A stretch of 64,000 nt of DNA, taken from positions 2,727,001 to 2,791,000 of the forward strand of contig OU015674.1 in assembly GCA_907165275.2 (NCBI GenBank), in the 5' to 3' direction. Position 1 is the first letter of the stretch; each line of letters begins with the position of its first letter. A program made the position numbers and the translations under genes. Shown here in pieces: positions 42,141 through 56,284 of the stretch. The stretch comes from Zygaena filipendulae (lineage: Eukaryota > Arthropoda > Insecta > Lepidoptera > Zygaenidae). The notes beneath the pieces are model-generated. The model made no database searches and was not told the DNA's origin. It saw nothing but the letters and a program-made list of their open reading frames with translations.

Positions 42141-45100
42141 TAGTGTTTTCTATTAAACGTCATCTGGTGACAAATAGAACGATCTCCGATATTTTCCTAA
42201 AGTAAGGATCAGGTATTGTGTTAATTTATCAAAAATCATAATTATGGAGAGACTCGAGATGAGAAATTAGAGAAGATACGTCCGTAAGGAAAAGCGCTCG
42301 TTGAAAAAAAAAAAATTAAATACATAAATGGGCCAATTAATTAAAAAAATCATACTGTAGTAACGATTTGTAGAGTGAATTTTTTTGTGCAGGTAGTTCG
42401 GGCGTTGTTAGCTTTTACACTGTAGGTAGGATAGCAGTCGCGATTTTTTTAAACGATTATAATAATAATAATAATGAGCTTGGCTTCCTTGTATTGTAGA
42501 TATTGTATAAAAAAATTACGTCTTCAGCGCTTCTACTGGCCAACTCGTTTGTGACCAAAAGTGAGATACCGTTTAAATACTTATAATATACTCATTATGG
42601 TTATTTATATATACATATAATATTTACTATTTATTCCCATTTTACATTCCTTTTTGGCTCGTTTTATATTGTAATAAATAGTGATAATAATAATATGAAA
42701 TTGTGGAATAATTTCCCTGACGAGTTCGTATGAGTAAGTGGGGGAATTGATTTCATATATAAATTTCAGTTGAAATTATCACATACCACGGCTGCATTTT
42801 ATTTATTGTACCTTATTAATATAATACAGTAATATTTTGAGACTGCCGCAAATACCCAAACTTTAAATAATTATGGTTTCAAACTTAAAAATTCAGTAAA
42901 AAGTTAAAATTAAAATTTTGTTAATAAGCTTGTACAATAAATAAAACCAACCAAATATTAAAATGTATTTGTATGTGTGTTTCAATTGAAATGCTTATAA
43001 AAACTAAAGACGACGATTCCTTTGAATATTATATAAATAATATTAATTATTAAAAACTCAACACTCATGTTGCTGTAGCGGTTTATTGGGAAAAGCTTTT
43101 AATTAACTCACTTTGGAGTTATTTCCTTCCGGTTCATATTATGTATTTGTTGGTACCGTTTGGATTTTGAACACAATTTTGGTTATAATGGCAATAACTT
43201 TTTTGGTATACCTATATTAAAAATGTCCCTCATATTTTCGAATTTTATCAGCCAATCGGTTGCTATTGACGATAATAATCATTAATCAATGACAACTTAC
43301 CGAGCACTTACAAATTACGCTTCGTCAAAACCGCTTTTATATTGTAGACCGTGGCAGCACTAATCAAAGAAGTTACTTTGTGAACTGTGTTAACGCGGCT
43401 TAATATGACATAAATGCAGGCACCGGATGTTGCACTCTTCCCGCTCGTCACTTCCGTTGCCTGAATTCTCAACGTGCCAACTGAAGGATATCTTCGAAAT
43501 GACTTTTTATGTTATTTTCAATTCGTTACGAGTTGAACAGTCGTAGTTAGGTAGAATTAGTTACATAAACAAACAGTTTTTCAAGTGTTTAATTTTATCG
43601 CGAGACAATTGAAGATTTTGAATTTTCACTCACTATTATGCCGTGGCGTGCTGTGATATTTTATGCTCTACAAAAATTTATTTATTTTCGGATATAGGAT
43701 GGGTATTCATTAAACTGTCCTTATGTCTGTCCGTTATGTAAAAGTTCTTTAAAAAAAACATTCAAGTGTGAAATCTTCCATAGAATCCAAAAAACGGTAT
43801 GAAGTTTATGCATTTCCGGGCACCCGAATCTCATAAATGATTTTTTCATTTAAAAGCGGTAGGTACATTTAAAATAAAAATCACTTTGAATATTTAGATA
43901 ATAACCAAATTCAAAGTTGCTAGATTCCAGCGTCCAGGAGTTTATTGTAGTTTTATGAGGATATAAATGTAACTCACCAAAATTTGAGCGTAACAAAATA
44001 TTAAAGAGAAATAAGACTCGACACACAAGTAGTTCGAAAAAAAGATTTTGCAATAAAGAACTAGATATATCAATAAACTAAATCTGAGCTGAAGCATTAG
44101 TGACCTAACGTGTCTGCGAAATAGATTGTCATTTGATTGTAAATCCTTGTTCTGTAATGGAAACTTCAGTTCGTTTTAGTTTATTCCGTTACATTCCGTG
44201 ATTTTATTCTGTGCACACTAACCAAATGGTTAACTGGTAGAGAATGCCGTAAGGCGTTAAGTTCGCCATTTGTAATTTTATTTGTGATATGAAATATAAG
44301 TAAATAACTAGAAACCTATGTGAGAAAGTTTTGAATTTTTTAAAATTAAATTATTATTTCCATATTTTATAATGTCATGTTCTACCAAAGATTAGTAAGT
44401 ATTAATTAGTACTTAAGTATACATAATATTTGAAAGTTGAAATTATTATTGTTGTTTTAAATCTCAGTTTTCTATTGAAATTGTTGATTTGTGCTACCGA
44501 CTGCGCCAAATATTATCTAGTCAAACAATACTCAAATCTAAGTTTATTGCTTTAATTATGAATATTAAATAAGCAATCGTTATTCTGTCTTCAGATTATT
44601 ATTTGCTAAGTATAACGTGATATTGTTTTATACAGGCTGCAATATGAAACGTTTCGTCTACTCAGGTTTTGGTTTTGGTTTTTGGGTGGTATTGGAAATG
44701 TAGAAAAAAACATTGAGGTACACACTTCAGTCTAGATCTGACCTCTTGCGACGGTCAATAACATACTGGGCGTTTCTAGTAGGTCATTGACCATCCAACA
44801 CTGACCGTTATCGGTTCATAGTATTTGACTTTCCACATTGACAATTGGGTTAGTGTGTTTTTTAACCACTCGATAGTGTTTCTATATATTTTTTTAACTT
44901 CTATCCTAAAAGCGTGTAAGGTCGAAATGATGGAAGGAATCTCAAAAGTCACTAGAGCAGACATATTTTTGTGAACCGATTTCAAGCGCACAAAGAGTTT
45001 TCTTTTAAATGTTTATTAGAGTTTTTGAACCCATTTTCTATTGATATAGTTACGTACTGGTTGGATGCTGCGTTTTATGTCTGCATCCTGTATCTATTAT

Positions 45101-46214
45101 ACAAGGCTTGTGAATATTTTATGTGATATTACAATTTTATTTCAAAGCCACATTATAAAAGCATATCTATAATTCCGCACTGTTATAGATCCCAGGCACC
45201 GGATTATTGAATCCAACCTTATTTTGTACTCTATTTATCGTATTTATGCCTCTTACAACTTTTAATTCCAGTTTGTGTTATATTTTTCAATAAAATGTAC
45301 AGACGAATTGAAAAACACCCTTTTCTATGAAGTTGCTTAGAAATAACGAAAAACTGGCCTGAAATTTTGACATGGGTTTTATGTACTATATTATGTGAAA
45401 ATAGTACTACATATTATAACAGTTGTTGGAATCAAATATGAATTTTGCACTGTTTTGACTTAAGAAATGGCTCCTTCACAAGAAAGCATTTCTTTTATAA
45501 TGTGGCTATGGTTAGAAAACTTCAATTTATTTCACGCTTACCCATGCTGTGATATGGTTGAATCATTTTCTATAACTTTTATTTGCGATTTTGCTATTAT
45601 AATAATACTTTGGCTATAGAACGAATAATTTCCAAGTGATTCTGAACTGACGATTCGTTTATGAACAAAGAGAAATGATTAAAAGAATAATATACATCTT
45701 AATTATTGCTGTAAATTAATTGCTTTTGCAACAAAAAGTAAAAGCAGACTTTAGATTGTAATCAACAGGGCATTTATGTAACTTTTGTTGCTATCATATT
45801 TCAATTAGAAAAATAGCGATTTTGTGATCAATTACCTGATCATATTTAGGCAGCTCCAACTTTGAAGTACATAAGTATGTTTATTTTGGTTGATTGCTAA
45901 ATATTGTGGGTGTCAAAACACCTATTGTAATCGCATAACCGCCATGTATTTGATTGAAACCGAAAAATGATAGAAAGAAACAAAAGTTACATAATAGCCC
46001 TAAGATCTTAACCAAATGTGTATAAGACTGGCAGGTAAACCTTTTATAAAAAAGCATAAAAAGTAAAAGCTGACGGAGATATAACGTGCTAACGTTATAT
46101 CTACACAAAAATATTACAGACGAATCTCCTTTCTTTGAAGTCGTTAAAAACACTTGACAGTAATCATAATTATCTGCTTAATAATAATGTCATTGCTTCC
46201 GTCTTATTAATAGA
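42140..46214. other. AT-rich intergenic stretch
   Basis: No ORF with codon-like composition, no tRNA and no complete repeat. Small items: ATA/ATT microsatellite at about 42460 and a LINE-tail relative at 44230-44290. Confidence 0.5.
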
Positions 46215-46390
46215 ATTATTCTCGCTTAGGCCCCATCGGGGTCGAATTTTTTATAACAAACACGGGTTCAGCTTCCCAGTCCGGTATACATATTGTATAG
46301 TTGTACCATGTATATTGTATTAAAATATATCCTCAATACAAGCTTAAAACTTGGCGTGGGATCAAAATAGATCTGTGTGTTGTGAAATCG
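46215..46390 (+). mobile_element. Degenerate SINE of the same family
   Basis: The head is decayed, but the body CAGTCCGG, ATACAAGCTT and the 3' part GGGATCAAAATAGATCTG match the copy at 17252. Confidence 0.6.
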
Positions 46391-47711
46391 AAAGGTCCTG
46401 AAATAGGACAAAAGGTTAATTTTCATCTCGATATAATGATAACTCCCAATTTCACGTGAGTCAAACCGCAGAAAAATGTTGGTTATAATTTTTTGTCAGT
46501 AAGTACACAAGAATAAAGTTGAAATTCCTACCAACGTAGTTACAGCCCAGAAAGGCATGGTACACATAACTCCAGAATCCTGTACCTTTAATATTAGAAT
46601 TTGCGGAAAAGCCGTCACTAAGTGAAGTAATGGTTTTTTCTACTTTTCATGCTCTTAAATTTTTTTGTAAAGTTGAGTAAGTAAGCGGACTAAAATGGTT
46701 TTTATGCATGTGTGCCAAAATTAATCTGTTCTCATCGTTGCCATGGAAATGTCTTGTTTTAGCAATATATGTTTTGTTATTTAAAAATTGTGATATAGAA
46801 ATTTATATAATTATGTTTTCGTTATTGAAGTGAAAACTTTATCCAACCAATTTTATCCTCGACTCAAATATCTCGACAAGCGCTCTTTTTATGCCCTTGT
46901 CACACTATCTGATTATATTAATTAACACACCTTCAGTATGAGTCGAATATAAAAGCTTTAATTAAAGTATTTTGTTTCAAATTACTTGTAAAAGGCCTTT
47001 GTTGTGCCAAGGGATTATAACATTGTGATGAACCATAATAGACCATAATTTCTTACTGCATTAAAGTTGAAATTTCAATGATAGTGTTTTGCTATAAAAT
47101 CATAACTACGACACGTCTGCCTGCTACTGACATCTTTTAGTCTCATTTATAAGCTTATACTATAATTTCATTTGTTGTAATTTCGAATTTATGTACAGTG
47201 TGTAAGGTGTAAATTTCAATGTACGAAATTCCAGAGTAAGGTTTATAACTATGACTCTTGAAGAGATGGTTTAATTAAAATTTCAATTTTAATCTAATTA
47301 TGGTCACCACTAAAGTTTGACTTCTTTCACCATACTTGCAACACTTCGTTATCAGGCGTGACACTGTAATTTATAACTATTATTATACCAGTTACATCGT
47401 ATTTGAAGTATTAAACTATAATATTATTATATTATTATTATATCGATCTACCTATTAAACTAATAATAGCTATTAATTCTAGATAAAACGCGGTCTGAAC
47501 GAATTGTAATTATAAAAATATTGTACATAATAAATCAAGATTTCATTAAAAAAAATTACAATTTAACGATGAATTTCATTTGACGCACCTTCCGAACGTT
47601 ACAGCAGCAATTTAAGAAAATATATTTTTTTTATTATTATTTAATGAAACAATCTACAGCACTAATTTACTTACAATTAAATAAGAAACATATTCCTAAT
47701 TAGTAATTACA
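46391..47711. other. AT-rich intergenic stretch
   Basis: Nothing supported apart from an ATT-rich microsatellite around 47418-47445. Confidence 0.5.
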
Positions 47712-48240
47712 AATACGAATGTGAGTGTTTTGTTACGCTTTCACGCCATAACTACTCAATCGTGAAATTTTGCCTACACTTTGTCAGGGCACAGGGTATA
47801 AAACGACGTAGGGTGCTTTTGTTTAGCTTTCATCCCGGGTAGAATTGCGGGAACGGATAGTAATAAGAAATGCAATCGTGGAGATGCGTCCGTACTCCGT
47901 AGTATTCGTAGCTCTGACGTAGCGCACAACCTCTACGAAGTCTACGCATCTCGACGCGACGCGCGACGCGTTGGTTTGGTAGAGTATTGTCGTATATTAT
48001 TAAGATATTAAGTTTTTTTCAATACGTGTAGCTTTTCCCGCGGTTTAACTCACATTGTCTGTTTGTCTGTTTGTTCCGGCTAATCTCTGAAACGGTTGGA
48101 ACGATTTAACGTGACTTTCAATGGCAGGTAGCTGATTTTATAAGAAGCAACTCAAGCTACCTACTTTTATTTTACAAAAAAATTGTTCCTGCGGGAATTC
48201 CGAAACTCACACACACACAGCACAGCAATATTAATATAGA
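47712..48240 (+). mobile_element. Two degenerate Lep1-like copies
   Basis: 47712-47861 has TTACGCTTTCACGCCATAAC and a CGGATAG end; 48020-48240 has CCGGCTAATCTCTGAAACGG and a CACAGCA end. Between them (47880-48000) is an unassigned G/C-rich piece with GACGCGACGCGCGACGCG. Confidence 0.55.
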
Positions 48241-48825
48241 TTGGATGTACGAGTATTTACAACAAAAAAGTACGCATTTTATCAGTTGTCTGATGCCCAT
48301 AGTACAAGCTCTGTTTATTTTGGGACCAGATAATCATCATTATTATTTGTTAAATAAATAATTAGCCACAGAAACTATTGCGCAGTGTCATAAAAGTGAT
48401 GCGAATAGCAAAATGTCTTCTTGCGTCTCGAACGAGAGGAGTGGCGGAGGCGCGGTAAGGGTTCCGGGGGACGGGGGAGACACCTAGACCTTTCTCCCAA
48501 GTTCTGGGTCACGGTTCTTTATGCAAGTTTGTTTACGTTTGGTCGCGTGACTCTCGGAGTAGCGCCGTTGCGTTGTTAGGTACTTGTTTTTTATAGTGGT
48601 TATAGTGGTATTAACCGTTCTTTATAACCGGTAGTTTACCTATTTAGATAACATTTAGATTTGTGTTAACCATTCGATAGATGCTTAAAACTATACATAA
48701 TTCACAAAATATTGTCTTTTTTATTGCCTTGTTTATAGAGTTTTATATTTTAGTTTTTTATGATTAGTTTTTCTTTGATGGCGTCTATTGCCTACTCTGA
48801 TATTTACCTAAGTGAACGGAAAAAT

Positions 48826-49250
48826 TATTTTTCATTACTCATACTCGGAAAGTAGGTCTGAAGTTGCCTGAGAAGCGGGTTGAAAGTACATAGTCTCATA
48901 CTCGGAAAGTAGGTCTGAAGTTGCCTGAGAAGCGGGTTGAAAGTAACACTTTTCAGCCCTAGGGAGAATCGCTTTCAACTGACAGCTGGATACTGCAGAA
49001 ACTCAAGTTTTTTTTTATGTCATAGGGGGCATAGGTACTTACTGGCCAGTAGCACACCTAATGGTTGATTTATGTATAATAAAATTCACTCATTTTTTTC
49101 TTTAGCTAATTCCTATATTTATTTTGACTTTCCTTGCATTCGTAATGAAAAGCACAGTTTATCCTCGGGAGAAAGACTTATTTAGTCCCTCGAGTCGAGT
49201 CTCGGGACTAGATAAGTTACTTTCACCCCTAGGATAACAATGTACTATTC
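48826..49250 (-). mobile_element. Dispersed element with nested inverted repeats, copy 2
   Basis: CTCATACTCGGAAAGTAGGT...GCGGGTTGAAAGTA occurs twice in tandem (48838-48890 and 48895-48945), followed by AGCCCTAGGGAGAATCGC and, at 49165-49235, CTTATTTAGTCCCTCGAG. The tandem copy is missing in copy 1. Confidence 0.65.
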
Positions 49251-51145
49251 TATCGAGGTGTATCGATTTAAAGTTTAATCGAGATTTATATTGCTGCGAA
49301 TCGCCGAAACTTGGTTCGTGCCTAGATGTCATACCCATGTAGATTAGGTACTATATTGCAAATTACGTAAAGTACGTAAAAAAACGTAAAGTTAATAGCA
49401 AATTGTAGGTAAACGTTGTTTTTTAATCTTTCTTGAAATGGTTTCTCCATGTCTGAATACATTAAACACACATTAAACACTTTTACATACAAAATTATTT
49501 CCTTTGAAATCGCAAAAGATAGTAGGTAGGTAATAAGAGTGTAGTTAGGATTTTGTTAAAGGGGGGGCAGGCATAGACAAACCAAAAATATATCTAAGGT
49601 AAACGCTGCATGAGCAATGGGACAGGTTACGTTAAAAATGAAAAACAAAATAATTCCATCAGTGAATGTATTTTACAAAAAAAAGTAGTCGACGATGGTT
49701 CTTCACAAAACCATTTTCACATCTTCACGGTTTGTGAGCATTCCTGCATCTTCTAGGGGCGGGGGGCAGCTGCCCCCTTGCCCGTACCTCGCTACGCCCT
49801 GCCCTTGGTAGGTACCTAAGTAATTCTAGAAATCTAGGCGTCCACGGTTGAGCCCTTTTTGCTTTCACCACGTCAGTGAAAACCATAGAAACGAAGGGCA
49901 ACAGCGAGCGAGAGAATACTTGTTCATAATTTCCTCATGCTACACCTACCTAGAGAATGAAGCTACCTATAGGTGTTATTATTATAATTCTCTGGTATTT
50001 ACGTAGGTACTACAATTGCTAGGTAGGTAGTTAGATACGACTTACGAATATTTAGAATGACGAAATCATGAACAACTATTTCATGAGATAACTTTTTGCG
50101 TTATATACGTACTCTACATTACCTATGTGAGTCTTATAGACCTTTGCACAAAATATTTTAGTAGGTAACAAATCACTTCGTCATATTTTATCGAGTCACA
50201 ATGGTGGCAGGAATAAAATGTACTGTCAACTGTCTAAATTACCCTAAATCTACTCACACCCTCGGGGTACAGGCGTGAGCTTATTTGTCAATTGATGATA
50301 AGCTATTACTATTTTGGGCTTCCAGTTCCGTCAATTAAAATAGCATGTGTCACGATAATTATAACGTTCAATCAATTTTATCGTGTCCTCTGTATAACTT
50401 GCCAGTTTGCTATACATACATGTCTGTGCCCATTTCACCTAGCTGAACACCTTTCTTTACCCGCACACGTAAACTTTTCCGTGTATTCATATCATCTCTA
50501 CACAGTAGACTCGTCTGTACAGACAAGTTTCTCTTTGCCTGTGTGCAATAGGGAGGGGACGCGTCACACTTTCGCGACGTATCGACACGTCGATAGGTTG
50601 TCCGTGTGCGTGCGCTGTGCGGCCGTGTTAGTGTTGCGTATACGCATGCAATGCCAATGCCAGTACAGCGTTACGCGTGCGGAAAAGTTGGTTTTTATTA
50701 TTAACCAACGTAATATACGTATAGTAAACCGGGAAATTTATTTCTTTTAACAATGAAGGAAATTCAATTGTTGGTTTTTGTTAATTAATAAGTTTTGAAT
50801 TATTATTTGAAAGAGAATACCTAGGTAGTTTTTTTATTATTATTATTGATACCGAACAGTATGCACGGAGCCACGAAATCTTCTAGTCGAAAGCTAGTAT
50901 GGTATTTCTTGCTATGGTTATTTTTAGAACGTACTAGGTATTTACTATTTACGTATATTTCGTGTCTTATTAAGCTTTCTTGCTATGTTCCTTATAAAAT
51001 AAAAATTGCAAATGACATCATAAAACATGTTCTTTTAATTTTCGTACCGATTCAAAATTTGGTAAAATTCTTTTCAAGATAAGTATTGGAAATTTTATAA
51101 ACTTTTGACCATATGTTGTGGTTAAGATTTGAGTTCTAGTAGCTA
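49251..51145. other. Intergenic stretch
   Basis: No gene supported. A 152-codon plus-strand open frame at 50292-50750 has no domain and unlikely composition. A G-rich piece (GGGGGGGCAGGC) at 49561 and GGGGCGGGGGGC at 49757 look like repeat edges. Confidence 0.45.
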
Positions 51146-52605
51146 ATAGTACGGACCGCCAAGAGGGGATTTGTGGATTAGCTAAAGCGCGTCAGATGAA
51201 CATAAGGGGGGTACCTTGCACCATGTTGAGTACCTCCACCAAATATAGGCCCTCTACACTGGTGGGTGCGTCTAGAATAACCGATCAGATTAGTAAAAAA
51301 AAATTGATAACTCGAAATACTCGAGCGCGTCAGATTAAGATATGGTGGGTTAATTACATAGTGAGAAGTATGTATATGAATAATCTGACCATTTGAACGT
51401 GACGTAAGGGAGTTAGAGGATCACAAACTTGCAAAAAAAAAACGCAACTTCGACATTCTCGAGCGCAGTTGATTTATTTTTTATTTTAAAGTAAATAACT
51501 CAAGGATAGCGGGAAAAATATAATCTGCCGATTTTCATAAGCCGAAGAAACAAAAATCGTCTTCGAATCGAACGAGCAGCTGCAGTGAAACATGTACCTA
51601 TTCATATCTCTGTCTTTCTTTCTCTTTTACTTTTTCTCTATCTCTCACTCTCTCGCACCGTCCTCACACTACTTTCCGTCGCCATAATGTCATCACAGTA
51701 TATCACGCCGCTAAACGTGTCGAATTATAACTTTTTTTGGTCGGTTAAAATACATATTAAAATAAGTTAAGGTAAGTATTACATCAAACTATAGGTTCAC
51801 CTTTCACTTTAATGTAATTATATATATATTATATATTAAAGCTCATCACAAAACAACGCGTTCATGTTATTATATGTAAAACGAAATGGCTAGTTTGTGC
51901 TTTAAAGTTAGTTTTGTGAATAATATTTTGTGAGCTTTTACATATTTCATAGAAATATAAAGTGTGTTTTTTGTGAACAAGAAATAGCTCATAAAGTTAT
52001 TAAACTTACATCAGAAATAAAAAAAAAATAAAAATAAATCATAATTTTTGTTTCTAGCAGTCAGATTAATAATACCCCTCAAAATTATTGTCAGATTTTA
52101 AGCCAACATAACTTGGAGTGCAAGCTGAACCTTCTGTAAAATAATCTGACACGCTCGAGTATTTCAAAATTGAGATTTTTTTTTGCATTTTCAAAAATTC
52201 GCTACTACCTTGCGTCACCTCCAAATTGGCAGATTTTCGAAGGGGTGCATTTTTAGGGCTCACTTAACATCCCCTTTGAATATCTGACGCGCTCGAGTAA
52301 ATGTTTTTTTTTTTCATTTTCTCCACTTCCGGATGGCCACCCCCACCACGCAAATCGGCAGATGAATATATTTTCGATATCAGAGACATCTTGGAGTATC
52401 TAAACTACAATATCTGACGCGCTCGAGTATTTCCATTTTAATATTTTTTTTTACATTTTTGAAAGCCTGTAGAAGCTAAACCCACCGGTGAATGAAAAAA
52501 TATCATATGACCTTATTTTGTTTATATCTCCTAATCTTCAAAACCCAATAGGTCCCAACGACGCTCGAGTCGCTCCCGAATTAGCATCGGTATCTCCCGT
52601 ACTAT
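51146..52605. mobile_element. Candidate 1.46-kb transposon with repeated internal 17-bp motif
   Basis: The motif TCTGACGCGCTCGAGTA, with variants, occurs inverted in the left third (about 51186, 51318 and 51455) and direct in the right third (about 52145, 52283, 52413 and 52560), with about 130-145 bp spacing. Short end repeats ATAGTACGG (51146) and CCGTACTAT (52605). The centre has no long ORF. Confidence 0.55.
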
Positions 52606-54762
52606 AATGTCCTGCCGGGAAGATTAAATAAATGTACGTCTAGTCTATTTATAGTTTTAGCAATTTGTAATTTTTTTTACGTTCAGTAAGGCATACAAAC
52701 AAACAAAAGTATAAATCCAGTACCAAACCCTTTAATGTACTTTAAATCTTCCTTCCTTCAACCTTGAAGTGCATCAAACAATATATAAGTATTCTACCAA
52801 TTTTCCTTGAAATATTTACTAAGTATAAGGAGCACTCTTAACCGACTTATGATGATAGTTTTGATTATGGACGAGGCGAAAGAAGTTTCCAAAGACCGTG
52901 TCAAGATTTGCATCGGTGTCAGAATTATTTCATTACCTACACACATTTAGTGCTTATAGACTATAGAGTTAAGATACTTATTCCATGGTAACGTCGATGG
53001 TTCGCGCACTTTGTTCTTGCGCTCGCGCCGCCGACGCGCGGCGGCTACATGTGGCAGTGAAAGCAGTGGCAAACTGCATCCATACATTCGGGCGCTGTAG
53101 TTTTGATACTTGGTGGAAGATTTTTTTTAACGAACGATCCAGGTCCGATATTTTTGGGTGATCAATATTTTAGTATTTAAAAATGTTAAATATTGGAGGA
53201 TAATATAATCACTATATTATGTACGTTCTTACAGTCATTTTCTTTGCAGTTCTTTTATTCGATTTTTCTTTTCACTACGTATAATGACTTCCTAATAATA
53301 ATATGCACATCAATTTGTGACTGGCTGCCTTTCTTTTCATTCCGTAAAATCAAGTATCAAAATTATGAAATGCTAGAAATGCTGTCAGTTGGTAGAGTAG
53401 TTATAGCTCAAAGTAAGCACTAAAGAGACTATAATGTAAGAACTGAGACCCGAGAAAGTCCGACTAGACTGGGCTAAATATGGGTGAGTATGACATTTGC
53501 TTACGATTGGACCTCGAGAATATTGAGAAATATAAAATAATCTTAAAAAGTTTCTATATAACTGGTGGGTTCCATGACTTATTCATGTGTTAAATAAATA
53601 GGTAAATAACTTTTTATTGAACACTACTAAAATAAACAACTTGTGTGTTGTGGTATGTATAGGAGACTGGAGAGCTAATACCCACTGATTATAATTAAGG
53701 AAGGAGTACATTACAATCATACTAACTGACACAGAAGCTCACATTGATAATATGAGGTTGCTTTTGTTCAATGACACAGGGAGAATAGATCCGATTATTA
53801 AAGGTATATTACTAAAATTGCCGTAATCCGCATCCCGTATTCATAACGGTTAATGCATATTTGTCATCGGTGTCTGTCTATCAACCATCGTTAATTATTG
53901 TGTCGCGACGTCACTAGACCGCGTCGATTACAATAAAATACTAAACGTACAATGGCAAACTGACAACACCGATAGAAGCGATGAAAAAAAAAAGTCGGGT
54001 GTTCCAAATTCAAATAATTTCCCACACGTAACGTTACGCGGGCGGCCATCGAGTGCGCGCCGTTATGCGCTCGACAGTGACCTACATACATCTCGCTTCG
54101 ACATTTCCCTGCCTCTCTGCAGCACACCTGTATTATCAGTTATCACTAACCTTGATGATTTTCTTATCGTTACTCGTTCCATTGCCGGCTATTCGAGATA
54201 TATTTCGTTGTAATACTAAAACGTAACTTCAATGTACGTCCGTTCAACCGATTGTACCAGGTTAGACGGGTTTATAATAATACGTGCATAATGCAAGCTT
54301 TGCGCGCGCCGCCGCGCCGCGCCGCGCCGGTGCAAGTTTTGCCGCGCTTTCTGATTTTGCGACGAGAAATTATATTTTATCTTATGACCGCCGCGGTGCC
54401 GCGCCACAGACGTCTCATTGTCACGGACGGATCCGCCTACTTATCGAATATTACATGGGATGGAGTAATTTATTTATGTTGCCTATAGAACATTGTGTCA
54501 ACTGTCAGCCATCTTTGCTCAGTGGTAGAAATTATGTATCTTATTCAGAGAAAAAAAACTTCGAATCCAGGTTCGTCTTATATCTCATCAAATAATTACC
54601 GCGGACTTGAACTAACGCATCATAAGAAAATCACATTATCTATGTATTAGAAGCTAACTTCAAAACGCTGTGTGTAGACAACCAACCCAAAATTAGGTAC
54701 CGCCTGAAACATCCATTTTTGTTCCGGGCAACTTTTTCAATTTTTCTTTCTAGCTTCCATTA
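52606..54762. other. Intergenic stretch
   Basis: No gene supported. GC-rich islands at 53018-53050 (CGCGCCGCCGACGCGCGGCG) and 54301-54345 (GCCGCGCCGCGCCGCGCCGG) stand out; open frames over the second are composition effects. Confidence 0.4.
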
Positions 54763-54899
54763 TGCTACTGCTCCACCTGCGTGTTAACGCGTAAATTAGT
54801 GCGCTAATTTAGATGTGGCCAACATTTTAACGCGTTAACTTACTAACATTACCACGTTAAGACATTAACATTAACGTTAACGCAGGTGGAGCAGTAGCA
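54763..54899. mobile_element. 137-bp MITE with TTA duplication (PIF/Harbinger-like)
   Basis: Terminal inverted repeats TGCTACTGCTCCACCTGCG and the inverse; TTA at 54760-54762 and 54900-54902. The interior is built from TTAACG-type motifs (GTTAACGCG, AACGTTAACG). Confidence 0.82.
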
Positions 54900-55473
54900 T
54901 TAAAAAAAAAGTTGTCAAATAGGCCTACCTATTTGACGTTCTCAAGTGAAGTGATAATTCATAAAAAATAAAATACACATTACATTTTGATTTCTTTTTT
55001 ATTTAACGGTTATAGGCGTAACTTATTCTCGTAATAATTTAATACCTTATTCTAATTCCTAATTAAGTATTACGTGTTTTGAACAATAAATTTTTTTATA
55101 AAAATAAAAATATCTACGTTAATAATAAGTACATAATTAATTTCTGTTATGAAATTTAAATAACGTGTGTTGTCGATTAGAAAGTCGAATGGTTAATGAA
55201 AAAATGTAGACTTAGCAATATTTAAATTGCAAATCGTTTGTTTGAATAGAATTACTGCGGTCAATGTTAACAACCTGTAAACAGATTCTCTACACCTAAC
55301 TCTACATGAAAATAAAACAACAAATTTCCTTTTTTTAGGACCTAAATATTTAATGTTTTCGTCCAAAAATTAATAGGCAATATTTTCCTATTCTTGATAA
55401 ATTCCTTCATTTGTGAAATATAGAATATAATACTCTTTATTGTACACCGGAAATATATAATATATATCTATAC

Positions 55474-55730
55474 TAGCTGTCCCCCGCGATTTCATCCGCG
55501 GTAATTTTGGAGTTCCCGCGGTAATTTCGGGAAAAAAAGTGCTGTAGTTTACGGTGACAAGCAGTTCCCCGCATTAATTCCGGAGTTCCCGCGGGAATTC
55601 CGGGAAAAAAACTATTCTATCTTTTAAGTTGGTCCATTTTATAAATGGTTACAAAATTTTATCAAAATCCGTTCAGTAGTTTCGGAGTCCATCGCGGACA
55701 AACAACGTGACACGTGATTTATATACAGTA
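55474..55730 (-). mobile_element. Lep1-like repeat
   Basis: ACTAGCTGTCCCCCGCGATT to AACGTGACACGTGATTTATA, with the 3' hairpin region duplicated. Confidence 0.7.
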
Positions 55731-55921
55731 GATAAACATCCGAATTGAAAACCTATTTTTTTAAACGAATTCAAAAGGAGGCTTTTGAAGTCGTTTAAAA
55801 AATACTTATGTTTATATTAATATTGATTATTTGTAGTACCTCATACCTAATAAAAAGAAGTAGAACGTATTAGATGGGTATCAGACAATGTATATAATAT
55901 TATATGTACTTTTTTACAGTA

Positions 55922-56120
55922 ACTAGCTGTCCGCCGCGATAATCTCGGATTTCCCATGGAAATTCCAGGATAAACTATACCTACGTAGGTATAAACCTTC
56001 TTCTTGAATCACTCTATCTATTGGTGAAAACCGCATAAAAATCCGTTTAGTAGTCTTTGAGCTTATCGCGAATTTGACAGACAGACAGTCAGACGCGGCG
56101 GAGGACTATGTTTTATAATA
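55922..56120 (-). mobile_element. Lep1-like repeat
   Basis: ACTAGCTGTCCGCCGCGATA...GACAGACAGTCAGACGCGG; same subfamily as 19128-19300. Confidence 0.65.
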
Positions 56121-56159
56121 TGTATGTAAGGATACTTATATGATACATTCAAACTCAGG

Positions 56160-56275
56160 GTAAAACCAAAATAATGATGTTCGTCACGTAAATCTTTACC
56201 TTGACGCGTGGCTCGAACCCGTGACACCTAGTGTCAGACTAGCTAACCACAAAACCAATGGCACTGGTAGTTAAT
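56160..56275 (-). mobile_element. tRNA-like SINE remnant
   Basis: On the minus strand: GGTTTTGTGGTTAGCTAGTC, then GTGTCACGGGTTCGAGCC, giving A and B boxes about 30 bp apart; similar in plan to 32283-32372. Confidence 0.5.
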
Positions 56276-56284
56276 CTAATTTAT

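Noticed and set aside
50292..50750. 152-codon plus-strand ORF
   Set aside because: Composition is rich in Cys, Tyr and Ile as in random AT-rich translation; no domain or context.
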